DNA of 5,295 nucleotides, taken from the NCBI GenBank assembly GCA_903911985.1, contig CAIWFP010000173.1, positions 1 to 5,295 on the forward strand, written 5' to 3'. The notes under the pieces are model-generated. The model had not been told where the DNA came from. It worked only from the letters and a program-made list of their open reading frames with translations, and made no database searches. Below are positions 1 to 5,295 of the stretch, piece after piece. Positions within the stretch are counted from its first letter, which is position 1. Every line of letters begins with the position of its first letter. Source of the DNA: an uncultured Sphingomonadales bacterium. Its GTDB lineage: Bacteria > Pseudomonadota > Alphaproteobacteria > Sphingomonadales > Sphingomonadaceae. A program made the position numbers and the translations under genes.

Positions 1-1754
1 CGCCGGGCCACCAGCCCAATCCAGTCGCGCGCGGCACCATCCGGGGGGGCGGAATCGGCGGTATCGTCATCGTCATCGCCGGGCCGCAGCGCCGCCAGAA
101 ATTGCGCAACACCCGCGTGCGACGGGCTGGCGAGGAACTTCGCGTGCCAGCCATCCGGCGGCAGATGGGCAGCTGCGGCCGCCGCCACCAAAGCCGCATC
201 CAGCCCGCCGAAATCATCCACCAGACCGTTGGCCCGGGCCGCCGCGCCATCCCACACGCGGCCTTGCGCCACGGCATCAACCTGCGCCGCGGATTTGTGC
301 CGGGAGGCGGCCACCAGCCCGACAAACCGGCCATAGCCATTCTCGATTTCCGCCTGCAACATCGCTTCCATCTCGGGCGTGAGGCCGGTGAACACATCGG
401 GCTGGCCCGAAAGCGGCGTGGTGCGCACCCCATCGCCGGTCACCCCATAGGCGCCGAGCAGCTTTTCAAAGCTGGGCACCACCGCGAAAATGCCGATGGA
501 ACCGGTTATCGTGCCCGGCTGGGCAAAGATCCGTGCGGCGGGCGTTGCCACCCAATAGCCCCCGCTGGCCGCGACATTGGCCATGGAAACCACCACCGGC
601 AGCCCCCGCGCCTTTGCCCGGGCAATGGCGCCGCGAATCGCCTCGGCGCCGGTTACCGACCCGCCCGGCGAATCGACCCGCACCACCAGAGCGGCAAGAT
701 TTTGCGAGGCCGAATCGTCGATCAGGCGGGCGATGCGGTCGCCCCCGGCAGTGCCGGGGCCGGCCTTGCCATCGACAATTTCGCCGGCCACCGTCACCAC
801 GCCGATCGCCTTGCCCGTGGTGCTTTCGGGATGGTCCGCAAGGAAAGTGGTCAGGGTCGCATGGGCAAAGGCACCGGGGCGCCCGGTGCTGTCGTCCGCA
901 CCGGCCAGCGCGGCCACGCGTTGCCCGAATTCCACCCGCGTGCCGATGTGATCCACCAACCCGGCCGCCAGTGCCGCCCTCGCCCCATCCCCGCCCGATG
1001 CCCGCAGCCAGCCCACCGGATCGCGGGTCACCAGATCGATATTCGCCTTTGGCCTTGCGCGGTGGATATCCGCCTTCAGCTCGTTCCAGATGGCGCCATA
1101 CAGCGCCGCGCGGGCGGCATGGGCGGGCGCGGACTGATCGTTGCGGAAATAGGGCTCCACGTAGTCCTTATAGGTGCCCACGCGGAAAATATGCGCGCTG
1201 ATCCTCAACCGCTCCAACGCCTTGCCGAAATAGAGGTTGAAGCCCCCCGGCCCCGGCAGATAGGCCCCGCCCAGCGGGTCGAGCCAGACCTCGCTGGCAT
1301 GGGCGGCCAGCAGCACGCCGCCATCCTCCAGCACGGTTCCGAACAACAGCACCGGCTTTTTGGCGGCGCGCACGGCATCCATCCCCGCGCCGATTTCCTG
1401 CAGATGCACCAGCCCGCCGCCGCCAAAGCCGCTGACATCCACCACCACCGCCCTGATCCGCGAATCACCAACGGCCGCGCGCAGCGCCCGCACCACATCG
1501 CGCTCGCGAATTTCGTGGGTGAGTGTGGCGCCCTGCAACCCGCCTTGCAGGCTGGCCATGGCGTCCATTTCGCTGGGCTCCTCGACGATCGGCCCATCCA
1601 GCCGGAGCAGCAGCGCGCCCTGCCGCAAACTCGCCGGTGCGGGCCGCCCGGACAAGGCGCCATAGAGGCCGGTGAAGAACAGCAGCAGCAATGCCAGCAC
1701 CAGGGCATCCTTGATGCCCATCAGCAGCGCCCAGACCTTTTTCACCAATGCCAT
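1..1754 (-). CDS. sppA: Signal peptide peptidase SppA (protease IV, family S49), 3' end cut by the window edge
   Basis: Inner-membrane serine protease that degrades signal peptides left in the membrane after export. Translating the minus strand from the ATG at 1754 gives 584 uninterrupted codons running off the left edge. E. coli SppA has about 618 residues, so little is probably missing. Residues about 15-33 (ALVLALLLLFFTGLYGAL) form a single N-terminal membrane anchor. The N-terminal S49-like domain contains VFRVGTYK-type sequence (HIFRVGTYKDYVEPYFRND), placing the general-base lysine at K196. The C-terminal S49 domain has VVRVDSPGGS (S362 within VDSPGG) and the nucleophile motif VAASGGYW with S397. 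These match K209 and S409 of the E. coli enzyme, so the Ser/Lys dyad is intact and the protein is probably active. The C-terminus in view holds a run of five Asp and the segment ARDWIGLVAR. The start is supported by GGAG nine bases upstream. It is transcribed divergently from pyrB. The visible reading frame has no stops or frameshifts. Confidence 0.95.
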   Translation of the reverse strand, partial: MALVKKVWALLMGIKDALVLALLLLFFTGLYGALSGRPAPASLRQGALLLRLDGPIVEEPSEMDAMASLQGGLQGATLTHEIRERDVVRALRAAVGDSRIRAVVVDVSGFGGGGLVHLQEIGAGMDAVRAAKKPVLLFGTVLEDGGVLLAAHASEVWLDPLGGAYLPGPGGFNLYFGKALERLRISAHIFRVGTYKDYVEPYFRNDQSAPAHAARAALYGAIWNELKADIHRARPKANIDLVTRDPVGWLRASGGDGARAALAAGLVDHIGTRVEFGQRVAALAGADDSTGRPGAFAHATLTTFLADHPESTTGKAIGVVTVAGEIVDGKAGPGTAGGDRIARLIDDSASQNLAALVVRVDSPGGSVTGAEAIRGAIARAKARGLPVVVSMANVAASGGYWVATPAARIFAQPGTITGSIGIFAVVPSFEKLLGAYGVTGDGVRTTPLSGQPDVFTGLTPEMEAMLQAEIENGYGRFVGLVAASRHKSAAQVDAVAQGRVWDGAAARANGLVDDFGGLDAALVAAAAAAHLPPDGWHAKFLASPSHAGVAQFLAALRPGDDDDDTADSAPPDGAARDWIGLVAR

Positions 1755-1763
1755 GTACCCAAA

Positions 1764-1767
1764 CTCC
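1764..1767 (-). promoter_or_regulatory. Ribosome binding site of sppA
   Basis: On the minus strand GGAG lies nine bases before the ATG at 1754. This supports that start over the GTG/TTG-type starts further upstream, and it places the membrane anchor about 14 residues from the N-terminus, as expected for this family. Confidence 0.6.
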
Positions 1768-1819
1768 GGGATCGAAACCCATAAACCGGCGCATTCACGC
1801 GGTCGCCGCCGGCTTCTAG

Positions 1820-1845
1820 AGTGTTTCCGTGGGCGCGGAAACGCT
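1820..1845. repeat. Inverted repeat / hairpin, REP-like
   Basis: The arms AGTGTTTCCG (1820-1829) and CGGAAACGCT (1836-1845) pair over ten positions, including one G-T pair, around a six-base loop. There is no T-run after either arm, so it does not look like an intrinsic terminator. The outer sequence CTAGAGTGTTT resembles the GGAGCGTTTTT and TTAGAGCGATTTT ends of the element after the pyrBC' genes, so it may be a related intergenic repeat. It could also be an operator; nothing here decides. Confidence 0.5.
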
Positions 1846-1859
1846 ATCCTCTCCGGCGC

Positions 1860-1879
1860 CCGCATTTTCCCGAATGCGG
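1860..1879. repeat. Second small inverted repeat
   Basis: CCGCATT (1860-1866) and AATGCGG (1873-1879) are perfect seven-base complements around the loop TTCCCG. It begins 14 bases after the first hairpin, and the two together may form one repeat unit or a structured leader. No function can be assigned from the sequence. Confidence 0.45.
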
Positions 1880-2042
1880 CTGCCTGCTGCGCTTGCCACT
1901 AGCCGACGAATCTATTCTACAGCGGCACCTGGACGCCGAACGGCTGGCGCCCCGGCTCCGAGGCAAGCCCCTTCAAAACCGGTGAAAACTTGGGCGATAC
2001 AGCTTGAGAAACCGCGCGCGCCTCCCTAAACCCCTCTCTTCA

Positions 2043-3146
2043 ATGACAGCCTCAGCCTCTTCGCAGCCCCCCTCATCGCATCTGGGCCGCTATCCAGCCG
2101 GCGCCGCCGCCTTTCCGCATCCGGGCCTGCTCGGCATCGCAGGGCTTGCCCCGCACGAGATCCTGTTCCTGCTCGACGAGGCGGAGCAGTGGGTGGAACT
2201 GAACCGGCAGCCGCAAAAGCGTGACGATCGCCTAGCGGGCCTCACCATCATCAACGCCTTTTTCGAGAACTCCACCCGCACGCTGCTGTCCTTCGAGATC
2301 GCCGGCAAGCGGCTGGGCGCCGATGTGGTCAACATGCACGCCGCCACCTCCAGCGTGAAAAAGGGCGAGACGCTGATCGACACGGCGATGACGCTGAACG
2401 CCATGCGCGCCGATGCCATCGTCATCCGCCATGCCTCATCGGGCGCGGTGCGGCTGATCGCCGGCAAGGTTGATTGCCCGGTGCTGAACGCCGGCGATGG
2501 CCAGCACGAGCATCCGACGCAGGCTTTGCTGGATGCGCTGACCATCCGCCATGCGCTGCGCGCCCGGGGCGATGGCGCCAATGGTGATGGGGGAGGTTTT
2601 ACCGGCCTCGTGGTCACCATCTGCGGCGACATTCTGCACAGCCGCGTCGCCCGCTCGAATATTCTCGCCCTCACGGCGCTTGGCGCGAATGTGCGGGTCT
2701 GCGCCCCGCCCGCCCTGATGCCCGAGGGGATAGAGGCCATGCGCGTCACGCCGTTCCACGATTTCAACGCCGCGCTGGACGGCGCCGATGTGGTGATGAT
2801 GCTGCGCCTGCAGCAGGAACGGATGGAGGGCCAGTTCATCCCCTCCCCCCGCGAATTCCGCCACCTCTATGGTCTCACGCTCGACCGGCTTTCTCGGGCG
2901 AAGCCCAATGCGCTGGTGATGCATCCGGGGCCGATGAACCGGGGCGTGGAGATCGATTCGAACGTCGCTGATCTGGTCAATGGGGCTGATCTGGTCAATG
3001 GGCAAGAAGGCGCCCGCAGCCTCATCACCACCCAGGTGGAAATGGGCGTGGCGATCCGCATGGCCTGCCTCGATGTCCTCACCCGCCGCGCGCGCAAGCT
3101 GCCGGGTTGGGGCACGCCTGACAGCTCCGGGGAGATCCGGGCATGA
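2043..3146 (+). CDS. pyrB: Aspartate carbamoyltransferase catalytic subunit
   Basis: Transfers the carbamoyl group of carbamoyl phosphate to aspartate, the committed step of UMP synthesis in the cytoplasm. The 367-residue product carries all family signatures: FFENSTRT (S77-T80, carbamoyl phosphate binding), SSVKKGETL (K107, matching E. coli K84), VIRH (R129), HPTQALLD (H157, matching H134), HSRVARSN and MHPGPMNRGVEID. It is longer than the usual 305-320 residues. It has about 30 extra residues before the conserved LLGIAGL start, a glycine-rich loop (GDGANGDGGG), a duplicated ADLVNG segment and a C-terminal tail. N-terminal extension together with a PyrC'-like partner is typical of class A ATCases such as the Pseudomonas enzyme. 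The ATG at 2043 was chosen over a TTG at 2004. Neither has a clear Shine-Dalgarno sequence, so the start is the least certain part. The stop overlaps the next gene by ATGA, so the two are surely co-transcribed and probably translationally coupled. Confidence 0.96.
   Translation: MTASASSQPPSSHLGRYPAGAAAFPHPGLLGIAGLAPHEILFLLDEAEQWVELNRQPQKRDDRLAGLTIINAFFENSTRTLLSFEIAGKRLGADVVNMHAATSSVKKGETLIDTAMTLNAMRADAIVIRHASSGAVRLIAGKVDCPVLNAGDGQHEHPTQALLDALTIRHALRARGDGANGDGGGFTGLVVTICGDILHSRVARSNILALTALGANVRVCAPPALMPEGIEAMRVTPFHDFNAALDGADVVMMLRLQQERMEGQFIPSPREFRHLYGLTLDRLSRAKPNALVMHPGPMNRGVEIDSNVADLVNGADLVNGQEGARSLITTQVEMGVAIRMACLDVLTRRARKLPGWGTPDSSGEIRA
2967..3002 (+). repeat. Perfect 18-base tandem duplication inside pyrB
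   Basis: GCTGATCTGGTCAATGGG occurs twice in a row (2967-2984 and 2985-3002) without a mismatch. It is in frame and encodes ADLVNG-ADLVNG. It lies between the conserved MNRGVEIDS and RSLITTQVEMGVAIRMA segments, where family members usually have only a short linker of the VADGPRS type. The identical copies suggest a recent slippage duplication tolerated in a surface loop. Confidence 0.9.
3129..3134 (+). promoter_or_regulatory. Ribosome binding site of the dihydroorotase-like gene, inside the 3' end of pyrB
   Basis: GGGGAG lies eight bases before the ATG at 3143, within the last codons of pyrB. It supports this start and the ATGA overlap, and allows reinitiation or independent loading of ribosomes on the second gene. 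Confidence 0.65.
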
Positions 3147-4372
3147 AGGCCGAGGCCCCCCTGACCATTATCGGCGGCACGCTGGCCTTGCCGCAGGGCC
3201 TGCGTCCCGGCGCCATCCGCTGTGTGGGCGACCGCATTACCGCCATCGGCGACGTTGCGCCGAAAGACACCGACCGGGTGGTGGAGGCCAATGGCCTCAT
3301 CGTCGCGCCGGGCCTCGTCGATCTCGGCGTGTTCGCCATCGACAAGCCGGCGTTCCACTTCGGCGGCATCACCCGGGCCGCGCTGATGCCGGACCAGAGC
3401 CCGCCGCTCGACCGCCCCTCGGCGGTGCGCTATGCCGCGCAAAGCGGCAAGCCAGGGCTGTGGGTCCACCCGCTTGCCGCCGCCACACGAGGGCTTGAGG
3501 GCTGCGAGCTGGCCGAAATCGCGCTGGCCCGCGACGCGGGCGCGAAAGCCGTCAGCACCGGCCGCCGCTGGATCGCCGATTCGGGGGTGATGCTGCGCCT
3601 GCTGCGCTATGCGGCGATGCTGGGCATGGTGGTTGTCTCGCATGCCGAGGATGGTGGCCTTGCCGGCAATGCCGTGGCCACCGCCGGCGAAATGGCCACC
3701 CGCATGGGCCTGCCCTCCGCCCCCGCCGAGGCCGAGGCGCTGGCCGTGGCCCGCGATATCGCGCTGGCGGAAATAGCCGGCGCCCAGTTGCACATCAGGC
3801 AGGTCACCACCCGCGCCGCGCTTGATCTGGTGCGCGCCGCCAAATCGCGCGGCGTGGCGGTGACAGCGGGCGTAACCCCCGCCCACTTCATGCTCTCGGA
3901 TATCGCGCTGGGCGATTTCCGCACGTTCTGCCGCCTGTCGCCGCCCTTGCGCTGCGAGGCAGACCGGCAGGCGGTGATCGCGGCGATTGCCGATGGCACC
4001 ATCGATGTGATCGCCAGCGGCCATGATCCGCGCGGGCCGGAAGACAAGCGCCTGCCCTTTGCCGATGCGGAACCCGGCATGGCGGGCGCTGAAACGCTGC
4101 TGCCGCTAACCCTCACGCTGGTGCGCGATGGCGTGATCGACATGACCCGCGCCTTCATGCTGCTTGCCGGGAATCCCGCGCGGTTGCTGGGAGTAAACGC
4201 CGGGCTGCTGGTGGAAGGGGCCGAGGCCGACATCGCCCTTATCGACCCGGAACGCCCGTGGATCGTCAATTCGGACAAGATGGCCGCCGCCGCCGGCAAC
4301 ACCCCGTTTGACCGCCAGCCCGTGCAGGGCCGGGTCACCGGCCTGTTCAAGGGCGGAGTGAAGGTCGGCTAG
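3143..4372 (+). CDS. pyrC': Dihydroorotase-like protein, predicted inactive PyrC'/PyrX-type partner of PyrB
   Basis: The 409-residue protein follows the class I dihydroorotase plan: an N-terminal beta-sandwich strand set (LTIIGGTLAL, VGDRITAIG), the entry GLIVAPGLVD, a TIM-barrel body, and a C-terminal sandwich ending GRVTGLFKGGVKV. The active site is largely gone. After D60 the usual DxHxH reads DLGVF, so both metal His are G62 and F64. The metal-bridging position in the AFSDDG region reads VSTGR (T139/G140). The second His of HICHVST is Q220 in HIRQVTT. The catalytic Asp of DVIATDHAPH is G293 in DVIASGHDPR. Only H167 of HAED remains. Pipelines would probably label it dihydroorotase. In Pseudomonas an inactive PyrC' subunit is required for assembly of the PyrB dodecamer, and the ATGA overlap with pyrB suggests the same structural role here. 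Rhizobial pyrB-linked homologues that I recall show similar losses. An active dihydroorotase would have to be encoded elsewhere. Confidence 0.9.
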   Translation: MKAEAPLTIIGGTLALPQGLRPGAIRCVGDRITAIGDVAPKDTDRVVEANGLIVAPGLVDLGVFAIDKPAFHFGGITRAALMPDQSPPLDRPSAVRYAAQSGKPGLWVHPLAAATRGLEGCELAEIALARDAGAKAVSTGRRWIADSGVMLRLLRYAAMLGMVVVSHAEDGGLAGNAVATAGEMATRMGLPSAPAEAEALAVARDIALAEIAGAQLHIRQVTTRAALDLVRAAKSRGVAVTAGVTPAHFMLSDIALGDFRTFCRLSPPLRCEADRQAVIAAIADGTIDVIASGHDPRGPEDKRLPFADAEPGMAGAETLLPLTLTLVRDGVIDMTRAFMLLAGNPARLLGVNAGLLVEGAEADIALIDPERPWIVNSDKMAAAAGNTPFDRQPVQGRVTGLFKGGVKVG

Positions 4373-4373
4373 G

Positions 4374-4480
4374 CTGGAGCGTTTTTGCGTTCAGGCTGAC
4401 GCGAACGGAAAAGCGACGCTCAAGCCCCGCGCGGGCTGGTCGCGTTTCTCGATCCAGAATCTCTGGAAAAATCGCTCTAA
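4374..4480. repeat. Hairpin-rich intergenic element with inverted ends, REP/MITE-like
   Basis: This fills most of the gap between two convergent genes. The left end CTGGAGCGTTTTTGCG (from 4374) and the reverse complement of the right end, TTAGAGCGATTTTTCC (from 4480), agree at 11 of 16 positions with a shared GAGCG-N-TTTT core. Between them lie three hairpins: a long imperfect one at 4377-4421, AGCCC/GGGCT at 4423-4437, and TCCAGA/TCTGGA at 4453-4467. It encodes no protein. It may be a mobile-derived palindromic repeat of the kind scattered between genes in alphaproteobacteria. It may also act in ending transcription from both sides or protecting mRNA 3' ends. Confidence 0.5.
4377..4421 (+). 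terminator. Long imperfect stem-loop downstream of pyrC', possible transcript end
   Basis: Outer arms GAGCGT (4377-4382) and ACGCTC (4416-4421) enclose TTTT/AAAA, then C-G and GTTC/GAAC pairs (4389-4392 with 4403-4406). The stem has about 15 pairs with one mismatch, a three-base bulge (4413-4415) and a ten-base loop. It starts four bases after the pyrC' stop. It lacks a following T-run, so it is a weak candidate for an intrinsic terminator and may be a 3'-end stabilising structure or simply part of the repeat. Confidence 0.35.
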
Positions 4481-4483
4481 GCG
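4467..4483 (-). terminator. Possible weak terminator for the SPOR gene
   Basis: Read on the minus strand, the SPOR gene's stop is followed 26 bases later by CGCT-TAG-AGCG and then ATTTTT. A four-pair stem plus a five-T run is the minimum layout for an intrinsic terminator. A GGCCGGCC palindrome (4484-4491) just upstream could extend the structure. The short stem keeps confidence low. Confidence 0.3.
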
Positions 4484-4508
4484 GGCCGGCCGGAGCCAGC
4501 CCAGCCCC

Positions 4509-5295
4509 TCAGCGGTGGGCGAGATGATCCTGCTTGGGCGGCGTGGCCACCGCCAAGGTCTGACCGCCGGGCAAATGCCCCGCGGCATAGGCAAAGCAGG
4601 CGCCGCCGTGGTGGCGAATGGCGCTGCAGGCCTGCCCGGCGGAAGCCGCATCGAAGCCCATCACCGCCACCCGCCAGTAATTGCGGCCGTTGACTACCGC
4701 CTGGGTAATCACGAACTGGCGATGGCTGAGCGACGGATCGCGGGCGACAAAGGTTTGCCGGGCATGTTCGGCGTTTTGCTGGCTGGAGAATGACCCCAGC
4801 TGCACCAGATGGGTGGATGCGCCCGAAGCGGAGGGTGCGGGAATGGAGGCGGGTGTCGCGGCGGACGCGGCCTCTGCCACATCCTTATGGGCATGGCCCT
4901 TATGGGAATGGGTGCGAGCGGAGTCACGCGCCACGGACTGGGAACCGCTATCGGCAACCGCGACCTTCGGGGCGTCGGCTGGCGCCACGGTCTGCGCCAC
5001 AGTCTGCGCCACAGTCTGCGCCACTGTCTGCGGATGCGCCTCCACCGAGGCGGCAAGGGCGGCATGATCCGGGCCATGATGGCGCGCGCGGCGGGCGGCG
5101 ACAACATCGGCATGGGCGACAGCCACACCCACCAGCCGGGTGGTATCCGCCCGATGAAGCACTACCGTTGCGGGCACAGCAGCCTTTGCCACCACGACCG
5201 CCAGTGTTGCCGGGGCCGGGGCGCGATCAACGGGCGGCAACTCGCCATTGCTATCGGTTTTTACCGCAAGTTCCGTGGGAACAGGCACCGCAGCG
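4509..5295 (-). CDS. SPOR-domain protein (peptidoglycan-binding), 5' end cut by the window edge
   Basis: The frame is open from the right edge to the TGA at 4509-4511, giving about 260 residues. A GTG at 5288 could be a start, but the frame continues upstream and no signal peptide or membrane anchor is present, so the true N-terminus is probably outside the window. The C-terminal domain (about 4811 down to 4580) reads THLVQLGSFSSQQNAEHAR, then YWRVAVMGF and CSAIRHHGGACFAYA. This is the SPOR fold (PF05036), which binds glycan strands stripped of stem peptides at division septa. Before it lies a low-complexity Ala/Val/Thr/Pro/His region, including four QTVA repeats and a His-rich HSHKGHAHK stretch, probably a flexible periplasmic linker. 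About 22 residues (HLPGGQTLAVATPPKQDHLAHR) follow the domain. It converges on the pyrBC' pair and shows no functional tie to it. The specific protein (FtsN-like, RlpA-like or other) cannot be named because the N-terminal part is missing. Confidence 0.85.
   Translation of the reverse strand, partial: AAVPVPTELAVKTDSNGELPPVDRAPAPATLAVVVAKAAVPATVVLHRADTTRLVGVAVAHADVVAARRARHHGPDHAALAASVEAHPQTVAQTVAQTVAQTVAPADAPKVAVADSGSQSVARDSARTHSHKGHAHKDVAEAASAATPASIPAPSASGASTHLVQLGSFSSQQNAEHARQTFVARDPSLSHRQFVITQAVVNGRNYWRVAVMGFDAASAGQACSAIRHHGGACFAYAAGHLPGGQTLAVATPPKQDHLAHR
4984..5031 (-). repeat. Four tandem 12-base repeats in the SPOR gene linker
   Basis: The plus-strand unit GCCACNGTCTGC occurs four times in a row; only the sixth base varies (G, A, A, T). 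The units are in frame and encode QTVAQTVAQTVAQTVA on the minus strand. All differences fall at a third codon position, so the amino-acid repeat is exact. Confidence 0.9.

Larger units (their letters stand above)
1755..2042. other. Divergent sppA-pyrB intergenic region
   Basis: These 288 bases must contain the promoters of sppA (leftward) and pyrB (rightward), but no strong sigma-70 consensus pair is visible in either direction. The region holds the sppA ribosome binding site at its left end, two short hairpins at 1820-1845 and 1860-1879, and a pyrimidine-rich stretch (2021-2041) directly before the pyrB ATG. Short open frames cross it, but none has a ribosome binding site or a recognisable product. 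No attenuator-like leader peptide with a terminator hairpin plus T-run is visible. Confidence 0.6.

Noticed and set aside
102..1784. A 560-codon open frame on the plus strand opposite sppA
   Set aside because: It is antisense to a clearly recognisable SppA. Its product is rich in Arg, His, Pro and Gly with no family signature, as expected from the shadow of a high-GC gene.
1893..1921. TTGCCA with TCTACA 17 bases later as a pyrB promoter
   Set aside because: The -10 half matches the consensus at only three of six positions, which is not better than chance in a region of this size.
1829..2029. Small open frame in the sppA-pyrB gap that could be a pyr leader peptide
   Set aside because: It starts with GTG inside a hairpin, has no ribosome binding site, no run of informative codons, and no terminator hairpin plus T-run before pyrB.
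2867..4024. A 385-codon open frame on the minus strand opposite pyrB and pyrC'
   Set aside because: It crosses the boundary of two real genes, has a low-complexity His/Gly/Arg-rich product and no recognisable domain.
3143..4372. Reading the pyrB partner as an ordinary active dihydroorotase or as a decayed pseudogene
   Set aside because: Active-site residues are missing at most positions, so activity is unlikely. The frame is intact, has a good ribosome binding site and keeps the fold motifs, so it is not a decayed gene.
4391..4651. Minus-strand open frame across the intergenic element into the SPOR gene
   Set aside because: It overlaps the SPOR domain in another frame and covers the hairpin-rich repeat; no start signal or known domain supports it.

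Overview
The window is GC-rich, with the GC-biased third codon positions of a high-GC proteobacterium. Protein sequence style and gene content point to an alphaproteobacterium, most likely a sphingomonad. That lineage call comes from remembered family resemblance, not from a search.

There are four protein genes. (1) Minus strand, 1754 down to the left edge: sppA, a two-domain signal peptide peptidase (protease IV), cut off shortly before its stop. (2) A 288-base divergent gap (1755-2042) holding the sppA ribosome binding site, two small hairpins and probably both promoters. (3) Plus strand, 2043-3146: pyrB, the aspartate transcarbamoylase catalytic chain, with a long N-terminal extension and a perfect 18-base tandem duplication near its 3' end. 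(4) Plus strand, 3143-4372: a dihydroorotase-like gene that overlaps pyrB by ATGA. (5) A 136-base convergent gap (4373-4508) filled by a hairpin-rich element with inverted ends. (6) Minus strand, 5295 down to 4509: the 3' part of a gene for a SPOR-domain (peptidoglycan-binding) protein, with a four-fold 12-base repeat.

The most informative feature is the pyrB partner. It is recognisably a class I dihydroorotase, but nearly every metal-binding or catalytic position is replaced: the HxH pair, the bridging acidic/lysine position, the second histidine of the HxxH site and the catalytic Asp. Only the His of the HAED motif remains. This matches the inactive PyrC' (PyrX) subunit that Pseudomonas PyrB needs to form a class A ATCase dodecamer. 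I infer that this pair makes a PyrB-PyrC' ATCase holoenzyme for the second step of UMP synthesis, and that an active dihydroorotase is encoded elsewhere in the genome. The flanking genes act in the cell envelope (degradation of membrane-bound signal peptides; septal peptidoglycan binding) and are not evidently linked to pyrimidine synthesis.

I see no RNA genes, CRISPR arrays, transposase genes or phage genes.
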